Positions 8,090 through 15,498 of a DNA stretch of 64,000 bases are shown piece by piece (the first letter of the stretch is position 1; each line of letters opens with the position of its first letter). Under the pieces are notes generated by a model. It worked only from the letters and a program-made list of their open reading frames with translations. It was not told where the DNA came from and searched no databases. A program made the position numbers and the translations under genes. Origin of the DNA: Homoserinimonas sp. (GTDB lineage Bacteria; Actinomycetota; Actinomycetes; Actinomycetales; Microbacteriaceae); the NCBI GenBank assembly GCA_023957835.1, contig JAMLGP010000001.1, positions 1,357,575 through 1,421,574 of the forward strand. The letters are read 5' to 3'.

Positions 8090-9154
8090 ATGTCTGCATC
8101 CAATTCCATCCGCCTCGAAAGCGTCCCCTTCGATCATGAGCGGGTGGTGATTGTTACAGGGCAGCGAAGCCGGTTGCCGATCATCGTCGCCGTGCATTCG
8201 ACCGTACTTGGTCAGGCTCTCGGCGGAGCGCGGGTATGGGCTTACCCGCACTGGACGGATGCGCTTACGGATGCCCTGCGCCTTTCCGAGGGAATGACCC
8301 TAAAGAACGCCGCCGCAGGCCTCAATCGCGGCGGCGGAAAGTCCGTTATCTGCCTGCCGGAGGGCGCATCGCTCACCGACGCCGAAAAGGCAGACGCCAT
8401 GCGCGATCTCGGCGATGTGGTCGAGAGCCTCGGCGGCAGCTACATGACGGCAGAGGATGTCGGAACCAGCGCGGAGCTCATGGCCGTCGTCGCGGAGAGA
8501 ACCGAATACGTTTGCGGCCTTCCCGCGGACAAGGGCGGAGTCGGGGAACCAGCAGACGCGACGAGCGCGGGAGTGCACTCGAGCATCCTCGCAACTCTCG
8601 AGGCCCTCTTCGGCAGCCGCCAAGTAGAAGGACGGCGGATAGTCATTTCCGGCCTCGGCCAGGTTGGCGGCAGACTCGCGCGCAGGCTCACGAACGAGGG
8701 AGCCGTACTTACGGTCACCGACGTGAATCTGGGCAAGAAGGAATTCGCGGCCGAGATTGGCGCTACCTGGGTGGACGTTGACGACGCACTAACCACAGAA
8801 GCCGATCTATTCGTACCCTGCGGTCTCGGCGGGGTACTCACCTCCGAAGTCATCAGGAACCTCAAGGTCAAGGGCGTCGTCGGGGCTGCGAATAACCAGC
8901 TTGCCGAGCACTCGGGAGCGAAGGAGCTGGCCGACCGCGGCATCCTCTGGGCTCCCGACTTCGTGGTCAATGGCGGAGGTGTCATCTACCTCGACATGGC
9001 AATGCAGCCCGGAGCCGATGCCGACGCGATCTCCAGCCGGGTAACGCAAATCGGAGACTTCGTGTCGAAGATTTTCGCGGACGCGAAATCGAAGGGGATT
9101 ACTACCCTGGATGCCGCTGAGCAGCTGGCCTGGTCGAGACTCAAGACTGCCTGA
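8090..9154 (+). CDS. Leucine/valine/phenylalanine dehydrogenase
   Basis: This Glu/Leu/Phe/Val dehydrogenase should catalyse reversible NAD-dependent deamination of a branched-chain or aromatic amino acid to the 2-oxoacid. The 354-residue protein shows the glycine-rich strand with catalytic lysine (GLNRGGGKSVI, near residue 84), the AEDVGTS segment and a Rossmann motif GLGQVGGRLA. The AANNQLAEHSG and PDFVVNGGGVI strands are typical of leucine dehydrogenase. GGAG precedes the ATG by seven bases. It lies divergent to leuC, which makes leucine, so the pair may balance synthesis and breakdown. Substrate preference between Leu, Val and Phe cannot be fixed by eye. Confidence 0.9.
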   Translation: MSASNSIRLESVPFDHERVVIVTGQRSRLPIIVAVHSTVLGQALGGARVWAYPHWTDALTDALRLSEGMTLKNAAAGLNRGGGKSVICLPEGASLTDAEKADAMRDLGDVVESLGGSYMTAEDVGTSAELMAVVAERTEYVCGLPADKGGVGEPADATSAGVHSSILATLEALFGSRQVEGRRIVISGLGQVGGRLARRLTNEGAVLTVTDVNLGKKEFAAEIGATWVDVDDALTTEADLFVPCGLGGVLTSEVIRNLKVKGVVGAANNQLAEHSGAKELADRGILWAPDFVVNGGGVIYLDMAMQPGADADAISSRVTQIGDFVSKIFADAKSKGITTLDAAEQLAWSRLKTA

Positions 9155-10172
9155 GCTTGCCCTGCCTGTCCCTCTTCAGGCGGAACAGGCTCGCTACGGT
9201 CGCGATCGACATTGCGCCGACGATTACTGCGAGCGAGATCCATGTGCTGATTTCTGGTGCCCACTGGATGGGTTGACCGCCATTCAGAAATGGCAGTTCG
9301 TTTCCGTGCATTGCGTGAAGGACGAGCTTGACCCCGATGAACCCGAGGATGAATGCAATTCCATATTTCAGGTAAACGAGTTTTTCGATCAGGTCTCCAA
9401 GCAGGAAGTAGAGCTGTCGCAGTCCCATTAGAGCGAATACGTTCGCGGCGAAAACCAGGAACGGGTTTTGGGTGATACCAAAGATCGCCGGGATTGAGTC
9501 GAGTGCGAAGACCAGGTCAGTAGCACCGAGGGCAACTATGACGATCAGAACTGGAGTGAACATCCGTCGTCCATCGATCTTGATGCGCAGCTTTCCGCCG
9601 TTGAAGGTATCGGAAATCGCGAATCGCTTTCTGAAGAATTTGATAATTCGGCCTTCGGTGCGCTCTTCATCCTCGAACCCGGTGAAGGCCTGCTGGAATG
9701 CCGTGTAGAGCAGGAACGCCCCGAAGATATAGAAAACCCAGGAGAAGTTCTCGATGAGTTGCGCACCGATGATTATGAAGATCGCACGCAGAACAAGTGC
9801 GATCAGGATGCCGACCATTAGCACTTCCTGTTGAAACTGCTTGGGCACCTTGAACTGGTTCATGATGATCAGAAATACGAACAAGTTGTCGACACTCAGG
9901 CTGTACTCGGTGAGCCAGCCGGCGACAAACTGCCCGGCCAATTCGATGTCAGCAACCCAAAACAGCAGTCCAGCGAACACGAGCGCGAGCAGCACATAGA
10001 GACCGACCCAGGCTGCGCATTCCCTGGCCGACGGTATGTGCGGGCGCCGGTAGGCGAGAACCAGGTCGCCGAGGATTATTGCGCTCAGCACGACGAGGGA
10101 GGTGATCTCGAACCAGATCGGGATTGTCGTTAGCAAGGGAGTCCATTCGTATCGGCCGACCGGGGTCGACAA
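9141..10172 (-). CDS. TerC-family integral membrane protein (probable Mn2+ exporter)
   Basis: TerC/Alx proteins are polytopic membrane proteins; several export manganese or protect against metal stress. This one has about nine hydrophobic segments and the family's acidic motifs SVDNLFVFLIIM and DLVFALDSIPAIFG. The start is uncertain. A longer frame opens at a GTG at 10214, but that codon lies within the probable riboswitch, so I prefer the TTG at 10172 behind GGGAGAG, giving 343 residues. Its 3' end overlaps leucine dehydrogenase by 14 bp in a convergent arrangement. Manganese control is supported by the riboswitch-like leader; the transported metal is inferred. Confidence 0.88.
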   Translation of the reverse strand: MSTPVGRYEWTPLLTTIPIWFEITSLVVLSAIILGDLVLAYRRPHIPSARECAAWVGLYVLLALVFAGLLFWVADIELAGQFVAGWLTEYSLSVDNLFVFLIIMNQFKVPKQFQQEVLMVGILIALVLRAIFIIIGAQLIENFSWVFYIFGAFLLYTAFQQAFTGFEDEERTEGRIIKFFRKRFAISDTFNGGKLRIKIDGRRMFTPVLIVIVALGATDLVFALDSIPAIFGITQNPFLVFAANVFALMGLRQLYFLLGDLIEKLVYLKYGIAFILGFIGVKLVLHAMHGNELPFLNGGQPIQWAPEISTWISLAVIVGAMSIATVASLFRLKRDRQGKLRQS

Positions 10173-10198
10173 GGCCTCGAAAGTCTCTCCCGTGCTAA

Positions 10199-10273
10199 CT
10201 TCGCACCACCGCACCCGGGTCGAAACTCCGACCGTCCTGACGAGTGCGATGAAGTGGGATACTCCCCTTCGCT
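10199..10273 (-). ncRNA. Probable yybP-ykoY manganese riboswitch upstream of terC
   Basis: The minus strand reads GAAGGGGAGTATCCC at the 5' end, then CGTCAGGACGGTC and CCCGGGTGCGGTGG before the terC start. GGGGAGUA near the transcript start and a family gene of the TerC type downstream match the yybP-ykoY element, which is known to sense Mn2+. A TAGTAT -10 box (10280-10285) would start transcription near 10273. The match was made by eye to remembered consensus features; a covariance-model search was not possible. Confidence 0.6.
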
Positions 10274-10336
10274 AGAGCGATACTAGCGCAGCGAACCGCG
10301 CACCTGAATTCAATGATCGAATAACTGTAAATGTTA

Positions 10337-10412
10337 TGGTGACCCCAACCGGATTCGAACCGGTGTTACCGCCGTGAGAGGGCGGCGTACTAGGCCGCTA
10401 TACGATGGGGCC
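10337..10412 (-). tRNA. tRNA-Glu (CTC)
   Basis: A 73-nt cloverleaf plus encoded CCA. The acceptor stem GGCCCCA pairs with TGGGGTC (one G-U pair). The anticodon loop CTCTCAC between CCGCC and GGCGG gives anticodon CTC, and the T loop has GGTTCGAATCC. Upstream on the minus strand TTGTCT and CATACT are separated by 16 bp, a plausible promoter near 10428-10455. Confidence 0.96.
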
Positions 10413-10521
10413 GTAGTGCGCGACTACAAGAGTATGCCACATAGGTTCTTTGAGACAAAAACAAGAAGCATAGGCACAGCGCTTTGGGCGCTGCGCCGGG
10501 CACAGAAATAGGGGGAAATTG

Positions 10522-11028
10522 ATGCCGTTCAGAGCCGCGACTGCGCTAACAGCCATGGCTGGAGTTTCGATCCTGCTCGCAGGATGTTCTCTACTGAACC
10601 CCGGACCGCCGAGAGACGAAAACGGCCGGGTCACCGAGGCAACCACGATTTCTGCCAGAGACCTGCTGAAAGGCGATTGCTTCAGCTTCAACTCTGCTGA
10701 CGGCTCCGTAGTGGCAGAGGTCACGGTCATGCCCTGCATCAATGCCCACGACTACCTAGTAATTGCGCAGGGCAGCCTCACTCCCGCGCAGGTTGCAGCC
10801 TCAAGCAGCCTTCAGGATGCCGTTTCTTCAGCCTGCGCAGGGCCATTTGCCGAGTTCAAGGCCGGGGTAAAAAGCGAAACCCGTCCCGAACAGCAGTTCC
10901 TGGTATTCCCGGAGGACGACAAGGAAGACGCCAACCAGAACTACTCCTGCATTTCAACCGACCCTGATCAGGCGTCGAACGCGCGCACCGAACCAGAAGA
11001 CTCCGCTACGCCGGAGCCAACACCCTAA
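10522..11028 (+). CDS. Lipoprotein with septum-formation-like domain
   Basis: This 168-residue protein has a signal peptide with lipobox LAGC (Cys near 21), so it should be anchored outside the cell membrane. The mature part begins with a low-complexity linker. It then shows LLKGDCFSF, VTVMPCINAHDY and a later cysteine pair, a pattern resembling the actinobacterial septum-formation domain (paired cysteines with a central His). It ends in an acidic Pro/Thr tail. The ATG at 10522 lies behind GGGGGA and is preferred to an adjoining TTG. Its last bases overlap the convergent lipid kinase. The exact role is unknown; the domain call is tentative. Confidence 0.75.
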   Translation: MPFRAATALTAMAGVSILLAGCSLLNPGPPRDENGRVTEATTISARDLLKGDCFSFNSADGSVVAEVTVMPCINAHDYLVIAQGSLTPAQVAASSSLQDAVSSACAGPFAEFKAGVKSETRPEQQFLVFPEDDKEDANQNYSCISTDPDQASNARTEPEDSATPEPTP

Positions 11029-11923
11029 GCGCAGCGGGAACGATCTCTACTTCGATCGGCAGCTCGGTAACCCTCTCGCCGTCTGCATAGGCAACGATGT
11101 TCGGGGCGGAGACCCTGACCTTTGAGGCGCGCCGGACCGACACTCTCGGGTCCCGAACATGGGTGCCTTTGAATACGCTCGGGAAGATCCTCAGGAACGC
11201 GATTCTTGAAAGCGGTTGTACGACGAAGAGATCGAGTTTTCCGTCGTCGAGCATGGCATCCGGAGTTATTTTCATTCCGCCGCCGAAAGAGACATTGTTC
11301 GCGACTGCCACGAGAACAGCGCGAGTATTCTCTTCATTTCCGTCGACCTCGAGGCCGTAACTGATGGGCTTTAGCATTGCGAGTTCCCTAAGCAGCGCGA
11401 GGTTGTATCGCTGCCTGCCCTTTGGCCAGTGCATCTGGTTTGCGCGCTCATTGACGATCGCATCGAACCCGGCGGAGAAGACGCAGGCGAACCACTTTCT
11501 TGAACCGTCGGCAGAGGTCATGCGGCCGGCGTCGACCACTCGCGGCTCGCTGCCAAGAGCGCGCAATAGCAGGGCGATTGCGCCGGGGGTGTCTGCTACC
11601 GGAATCCCCAGGCCCCTCGCCATGTCGTTCCCCGTTCCGGATGGAACTATTCCAAGAGGGATGTCCGTTCCGGCAACGAGATTCACCCCCAGATTCACCA
11701 TCCCGTCTCCGCCGACCACAACCAGCCCCTTAGCTCGGGTTGCCTTCAGAGCGGCAGAAGTCGAGGCCAGCAGCTTCTTGAAATCTGATTCGATGCATTC
11801 CTGAACGTCGAACCCGGCTTCGCGCAGCGACTTCGTGACGATGGGGCCCACACCCTTTCCTCTGCCGAACGAAGCCTCCGGGTTGATCGCAACGACGAGG
11901 GTATTCGGTGCAGTTTCGGGCAT
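11006..11923 (-). CDS. Diacylglycerol kinase-family lipid kinase
   Basis: The 305-residue protein belongs to the DagK/YegS/LCB5 family, which phosphorylates diacylglycerol or related lipids at the inner face of the membrane. The nucleotide loop is VVGGDGMVNLG (near residues 67-77) and the second conserved motif is PSGTGNDMARGLG (near 95). The C-terminal beta domain contains GGGMKITPDAMLDDGKLDL, which matches the family. The ATG at 11923 has CATAAT six bases upstream and no strong ribosome binding site, so it may also be leaderless. In actinobacteria such enzymes can recycle diacylglycerol or act on mannolipid precursors; substrate is not resolved here. Confidence 0.9.
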   Translation of the reverse strand: MPETAPNTLVVAINPEASFGRGKGVGPIVTKSLREAGFDVQECIESDFKKLLASTSAALKATRAKGLVVVGGDGMVNLGVNLVAGTDIPLGIVPSGTGNDMARGLGIPVADTPGAIALLLRALGSEPRVVDAGRMTSADGSRKWFACVFSAGFDAIVNERANQMHWPKGRQRYNLALLRELAMLKPISYGLEVDGNEENTRAVLVAVANNVSFGGGMKITPDAMLDDGKLDLFVVQPLSRIAFLRIFPSVFKGTHVRDPRVSVRRASKVRVSAPNIVAYADGERVTELPIEVEIVPAALRVLAPA

Positions 11924-11991
11924 GCCCCGATTATGTCGGTAGATTCAAGCCATTGATAGTTGTTTTCGGCCCCAGTTCAGGCGACTTGTCG

Positions 11992-12273
11992 CTAGTCGCC
12001 TCGCACGTTATTCAGTTCAAACACCTTGAGCAACTCGGCAACCGCCTTCTCTTTGCTCTCGCCGCCCTGAGAAAACATTTCACTTACGTGGGTGCGCAGG
12101 TGGTTTTCGACTATTAGCTTGTTCAGGCTCTGCAGTGATTTCTGGATTGCGAGCGACTGGGTGATTATGTCGACGCAGTAATCTTCGTTTTCGATCATCC
12201 TGCCAAGTCCGCGCAACTGGCCCTCGAGGATGCTGGTTCGATGCAGGGCACGCTTCTTCAGATCTGAAATCAT
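11992..12273 (-). CDS. CsoR/RcnR-family metal-sensing repressor
   Basis: This 93-residue all-helical protein matches the metal-sensitive repressor family (DUF156): the LEGQLRGLGRMI helix, then YCVDIITQ and NHLRTHV. Copper-sensing CsoR proteins use Cys-His-Cys. Here the corresponding residues are Cys33, His58 and His62, so the third ligand is His, as in nickel/cobalt-sensing RcnR. An operator-like palindrome ATACCCC-CTA-GGGGTAT overlaps its own TATGCT promoter. The ATG is six bases after that hexamer, so the gene is probably leaderless and self-repressed. No metal transporter adjoins it, so the inducer is unknown. Confidence 0.88.
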   Translation of the reverse strand: MISDLKKRALHRTSILEGQLRGLGRMIENEDYCVDIITQSLAIQKSLQSLNKLIVENHLRTHVSEMFSQGGESKEKAVAELLKVFELNNVRGD

Positions 12274-12279
12274 CCTGCA

Positions 12280-12299
12280 AGCATACCCCCTAGGGGTAT
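12280..12299. promoter_or_regulatory. CsoR/RcnR-type operator overlapping its promoter
   Basis: Arms ATACCCC (12283-12289) and GGGGTAT (12293-12299) flank CTA. Such G-tract palindromes are the classic sites for this repressor family. The minus-strand TATGCT at 12280-12285 is a good -10 box for the repressor gene, so bound repressor would block it. The rightward hydrolase promoter (TAGGCT at 12320-12325) is close enough to be affected too. Confidence 0.7.
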
Positions 12300-12331
12300 T
12301 AGCCCGGCGCTGCTCGCTCTAGGCTGAACCC

Positions 12332-12970
12332 ATGAAGATCACTAAGCAGGAGCATTCGTGCCTCGTCGTCGAAGTGGAAGAGAAACTCCTGGTCATCGAC
12401 CCCGGTTCGCTCACGACTCCGCTGATCGGGCTCAGGGATGTCGTTGCGATAGTCATTACCCACGAGCATGCTGACCACTGGACTTCAGACCAGCTCGAAC
12501 GGATCCGTGAATTCAGCCCAAAGGCGAGGATCTTCGGGCCTGCCGGTGTGGCCGCGGCGGCCGAGTCGTTCAAGGTGGAGGTCGTCAAAGGCGGAGATAC
12601 CGTCGAGGTTGAACCGTTCACGCTCAAGTTCTTTGGCGAGAAGCACGCAGAAATCCACAAGTCGATCCCGCTGGTCGATAATCTGGGCGTGCTCGTTGAC
12701 GGAGAGCTCTATTACGGGGGCGATTCGTATACCGTCCCGAAAGGCGTGGAGGTTGGAACCCTCGCCGCTCCGTCCGGAGCGCCCTGGCTCAAGATCGGCG
12801 AAGTCATGGATTTCGTCATGGAAGTTGCACCGAAGCGAAGCTTCGCAGTTCACGAAATGCCGCTGTCCACCATCGGCAAGCAAATGGCAAACGCTCGCAT
12901 CAAGCTCGCAACAGAGGCCGGGGGCGGCACCTTCTACGAACTGGCGCCCGGGGAGTCGATCGACATTTAG
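12332..12970 (+). CDS. Metallo-beta-lactamase-fold hydrolase (UlaG-like)
   Basis: The 212-residue protein has the zinc-binding HEHADHW motif (near residues 49-55), further histidines in LKFFGEKHAEIH, an Asp in YYGGDSY, and a terminal AVHEMPLS histidine. This matches the UlaG-like branch of metallo-beta-lactamase-fold hydrolases, which includes esterases, lactonases and nucleases. Its substrate cannot be assigned. The ATG follows TAGGCT by six bases with no ribosome binding site, which indicates a leaderless mRNA. It diverges from the metal-sensing repressor gene with 58 bp between starts, so shared control is possible. The last four bases overlap the zeta-toxin remnant on the other strand. 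Confidence 0.87.
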   Translation: MKITKQEHSCLVVEVEEKLLVIDPGSLTTPLIGLRDVVAIVITHEHADHWTSDQLERIREFSPKARIFGPAGVAAAAESFKVEVVKGGDTVEVEPFTLKFFGEKHAEIHKSIPLVDNLGVLVDGELYYGGDSYTVPKGVEVGTLAAPSGAPWLKIGEVMDFVMEVAPKRSFAVHEMPLSTIGKQMANARIKLATEAGGGTFYELAPGESIDI

Positions 12971-13384
12971 GCGGGTTGGTCTCGGGAGATGAGTTCGACA
13001 TCCCAGCCGAGATCGGATGCCCGGTCGCGAAACTGCCTGGCATTCTCGGCGGTAATCGACCTTGCTGGTTGCGCGGGTTCGCTCGGATCGCGGTGCGAGT
13101 AGTAACTGCGAATCGCGGCGGGAGAAATGAAGCGACCACCTAATGGATCCTTCCCTGCATCCCTCACCTGCCACCAGCGGTCGAGAGCCTGTTCTACGGC
13201 TTTTTCGACAGGCACCTCGACATCGAAAATCACCAGCCGCTCATAGCCGTAGCGATCAAGTTCGGTGAGCAGGTCATCCATGTAGCTCGTGCTGGAGAGA
13301 GTGCCGTGGATGACGATGTTCTCGCCGTCTGCCATGCAGGAATCGAGATAGCTCAGTTGCAACGCGATCCCGAAGCCCGGCCAT
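12967..13384 (-). pseudogene. Truncated zeta-type toxin kinase remnant
   Basis: Zeta toxins phosphorylate UDP-N-acetylglucosamine using an N-terminal Walker A loop. The readable frame (12967-13362) keeps only the middle and end: GENIVIHGTLSS, RLVIFDVEVPVEKAVEQAL and a FISPAAIRSYYS tail. No P-loop precedes it. An ATG at 13384 overlaps the antitoxin stop (TGATG) and opens MAGLRDRVATELSRFLHG in another frame, as an intact toxin start would. The two pieces are joined by a deletion with loss of frame that removed the nucleotide-binding core. The toxin is therefore probably dead, although a TTG at 13362 could still express 131 residues. Confidence 0.65.
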
Positions 13385-13911
13385 CAAGCGCTCTTGCGAG
13401 CCATCGCCCTGCGAATCGCCTCGTATTCGGCTTCGGTGATCATGCCTTCGCGAAGTGCGGCTACCAGTTGCTTGGCGGTGCCGGTTACCGAAGCCGCTCC
13501 ATCCACCGCACCGCGCTTTCCGGGAGCCCTGACAGTTAGCCGCATTGCCGTCAGGCGCCTGAGCATCTCCTCGGTGTCGATGGCTCCGACTCGGCGCTGC
13601 AGGATCACATCGCGCGGATCGGCTGCCTGCGACCGCAGTGGACGCCGCTTTAGTCGTCTGGATACTTCCGGCTGCGAGATGCCTACGGCTTTGGCGATCT
13701 CGCGCTGAGGCACTCCCGCATCGTGCAGAGCGAAAATTCCTCTGCGCAGCTTCATCTCCGCGTACTCCTGGTGCTCGCGGCCCTCAAAGACATCGCGAAG
13801 CGCTCTTCTCGCACGCTGCCGGTCGCGACTGGTCGCGAGCTTTGCAAGCACCTGCTCGGTAACTTCATCGATCGGGAGCTTCGAATCCCTTGATCTTTGC
13901 GCGATGCTCAT
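13384..13911 (-). CDS. Helix-turn-helix antitoxin of the zeta-like module
   Basis: The 175-residue protein carries a helix-turn-helix (REIAKAVGISQPEVSRRLKR, near residues 71-90) inside a helical N-terminal half. Its C-terminal helix EGMITEAEYEAIRRAMARK resembles tails that contact kinase toxins. The ATG at 13911 lies behind a strong AGGAGGTG and is preferred to an in-frame TTG upstream. It is followed immediately by the zeta-toxin remnant. A perfect palindrome over its -10 box suggests that it represses itself. With the toxin broken, the gene may persist as a plain regulator or as protection against related toxins. Confidence 0.72.
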   Translation of the reverse strand: MSIAQRSRDSKLPIDEVTEQVLAKLATSRDRQRARRALRDVFEGREHQEYAEMKLRRGIFALHDAGVPQREIAKAVGISQPEVSRRLKRRPLRSQAADPRDVILQRRVGAIDTEEMLRRLTAMRLTVRAPGKRGAVDGAASVTGTAKQLVAALREGMITEAEYEAIRRAMARKSA

Positions 13912-13921
13912 GAGCACCTCC

Positions 13922-13938
13922 TGATACAAATTGTATCA
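13922..13938. promoter_or_regulatory. Perfect palindrome over the antitoxin promoter
   Basis: TGATACAA-A-TTGTATCA is a 17-bp perfect palindrome. Read on the minus strand it contains TACAAT, a good -10 box for the antitoxin gene, followed by the AGGAGGTG ribosome binding site. It is the obvious binding site for the adjacent helix-turn-helix antitoxin. Confidence 0.7.
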
Positions 13939-13943
13939 AGCTG

Positions 13944-14177
13944 TTAGCCGACTTTGCCGATCCGAACTCGCCAGTCAACCGGGCCCTCCTCCAGGTACTC
14001 CCAGGTGAATTCGCCATTGTGCTCAGCATCGAACTGGTAGTAAAGCGGTTTCGGATCGTGATCGTTGATCAGGATGAAACCTTCGCCAGGGCCCAGAGCT
14101 TCGTAGTTTTCGAAGATCAGCTGATGCCTGCGCATCGGGATCTCCTGGCGAACGTCGAGTTCCTTATCAGTTGACAT
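13944..14177 (-). CDS. DUF2249-domain protein
   Basis: This 77-residue protein is essentially a single DUF2249 domain: LDVRQEIPMRRHQLIFENYE, then GEGFILINDHDPKPLYYQF and WEYLEEGPVDWRVRIG. The domain shares the small SirA/TusA-like alpha/beta fold and is found in actinobacteria near redox or nitrogen-oxide functions; no biochemical activity is established. The ATG at 14177 has AAGGA upstream. Preceding in-frame codons lack a credible start. It follows a small helical protein gene by 46 bp and probably shares its transcript. The antitoxin operator lies just beyond its stop. Confidence 0.85.
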   Translation of the reverse strand: MSTDKELDVRQEIPMRRHQLIFENYEALGPGEGFILINDHDPKPLYYQFDAEHNGEFTWEYLEEGPVDWRVRIGKVG

Positions 14178-14223
14178 GATTCCTTCTTTCCTCTTTGGCT
14201 TCGTTAGTCTCTGGTTCGCTTCG

Positions 14224-14529
14224 CTAATTCGCCGCGTGCCCTGAATCTTGAGTCTTCGCGTGATTCTGCGGAGCATTCACCGAGTCCGGCAGGCGTGCGA
14301 GGTAGTGCATAGTGCCATTGATCCGCTCAGCGGATGCCGGATCGTCGTGGCGAAGTGCGGAGTAAACCTTCGCCGCAATCCGGCTTGCTTCATCCGGATG
14401 CCCGGCTTCGCCAAGCTTCCTGAGGGAACGCACGAGCGCCTGCAGCAGTTCGGCCCGGATTGGGTCCTGCAGGATTTCGGAAGAGTCGACCGCCGACGGC
14501 CTCTGGCCCGCTGGCTCTGACTTGGACAC
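14224..14529 (-). CDS. Small helical protein of unknown function
   Basis: I do not recognise this 101-residue protein. Residues 18-78 are predicted by eye to be amphipathic helices (DPIRAELLQALVRSLRKLGE and EASRIAAKVYSALRHDDP), followed by NGTMHYLARLP and a polar tail. There is no signal peptide, transmembrane segment, cysteine or nucleotide motif. The GTG at 14529 is the start, with GGAAAG upstream. The pattern of hydrophobic spacing and the downstream DUF2249 gene favour a real gene over an antisense artefact. A joint role with DUF2249 is likely only from position. Confidence 0.55.
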   Translation of the reverse strand: MSKSEPAGQRPSAVDSSEILQDPIRAELLQALVRSLRKLGEAGHPDEASRIAAKVYSALRHDDPASAERINGTMHYLARLPDSVNAPQNHAKTQDSGHAAN

Positions 14530-14565
14530 TTAGCACTTTCCGTGTAACTGACTGCACTTTCAAGA

Positions 14566-14928
14566 CTACCAATGTGAGCTGTTTATCACTTCTGCAGCGT
14601 CAGAGAACAAAGGCGCTAGTGATCCGGCCCATTCGGGGAGAGAGACCGAAAGGGTCTGCCAGGTAAGCTCGCGGTCGATGATCGAATAGTGATGGGCGAG
14701 CTTCTCGCGGTTCTTTGCCGCGTCGCTCCAGCTCATTCCGGCGGGTGCCTCAAGTCCACGTGTCGCGAGAGTCTTGGCAGCCTCGCCGATCTTGATCATG
14801 AGCGAATCGCCGGCTTCCTGAACGACTTCGTCAGCGTCGTAGGCAACTTTGCCTCTGGCAACGATCGATTCGGCGAGTTCCAACCAGTGCTGGATGTGCA
14901 GCAACTCTTTCGCGATACGTATCTCCAT
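14566..14928 (-). CDS. hepT: HepT-family toxin (HEPN RNase or AMPylation target)
   Basis: The 120-residue helical protein has the HEPN signature RX4HXY as Arg74-X4-His79-X-Tyr81. In HepT/MntA modules the toxin is an RNase or an AMPylated partner, and the Tyr is the residue its antitoxin modifies. The length is typical of DUF86 proteins. Its ATG at 14928 overlaps the MntA-like stop by one base (TGATG), so expression is coupled with the antitoxin first. This order and the paired motifs make the assignment strong; RNA target and cellular role are not visible. Confidence 0.88.
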   Translation of the reverse strand: MEIRIAKELLHIQHWLELAESIVARGKVAYDADEVVQEAGDSLMIKIGEAAKTLATRGLEAPAGMSWSDAAKNREKLAHHYSIIDRELTWQTLSVSLPEWAGSLAPLFSDAAEVINSSHW

Positions 14929-15398
14929 CACAAAAGCACTCTGTCGTTGAGGATGTCGCGATCCCGCTTGGGATCCAGCCCTCGGTAACTTACGAGGTCA
15001 ACACCGCGACCGAGAATTGCCTCCAGAGATTCCTCAAGGCGAGCCATGTCAAGCAGATCGGCGCCGACCGGAGGTTGCACAAGAAAGTCGATATCAGAGT
15101 CAGATTGGTCGTCCCCTCTAGCCGCGGACCCAAACACCGCTAAACCGGAAAATCCGCGCCGCTCGGCTACCTGTCTCAATACCGATCCTCCAGCGGCAAT
15201 CAGTTCGCTTGGGCGCACTCCATCAGTGCGCTCGCTCGCAACCTGGTAACTGATTGCAGGTTGCGTAATACCGAGTCGCTTTCCAACCTCCCGCTGCGAT
15301 TCCCCCTCAGCGAGCATCGCACGCACTGCAAGCACGCGACGCAGTCGCGCCAACTCCGCGTCGCGCGTCGCCTGCTCGTACTCGAGATCCAAGGTCAT
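14928..15398 (-). CDS. mntA: MntA-like nucleotidyltransferase antitoxin with N-terminal HTH
   Basis: The protein has 156 residues. The minimal nucleotidyltransferase motif GSAARGDDQSDSDID (residues 90-104) supplies Gly-Ser and the metal-binding Asp102 and Asp104. MntA proteins of this kind AMPylate HepT and so silence it. Unusually, the first 60 residues hold a helix-turn-helix (REVGKRLGITQPAISYQVAS), so this antitoxin may also bind DNA directly. The start is the ATG at 15398; TAAACT lies six bases upstream, marking a leaderless promoter. hepT follows in the same operon. Self-repression is inferred from the HTH. Confidence 0.86.
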   Translation of the reverse strand: MTLDLEYEQATRDAELARLRRVLAVRAMLAEGESQREVGKRLGITQPAISYQVASERTDGVRPSELIAAGGSVLRQVAERRGFSGLAVFGSAARGDDQSDSDIDFLVQPPVGADLLDMARLEESLEAILGRGVDLVSYRGLDPKRDRDILNDRVLL

Positions 15399-15498
15399 AA
15401 AGAGAGTTTATCACCCGTGAAGAATGCTATCGATAATTAGCTGGCAATTCATACCAACCAAACACCAAAGAGCAGAAAACTCGTTCGTCGGAGTCAAA

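Noticed and set aside
10172..10214. Longer terC start at the GTG at 10214
   Set aside because: The codon lies inside the riboswitch-like leader and has no ribosome binding site; the TTG at 10172 sits behind GGGAGAG.
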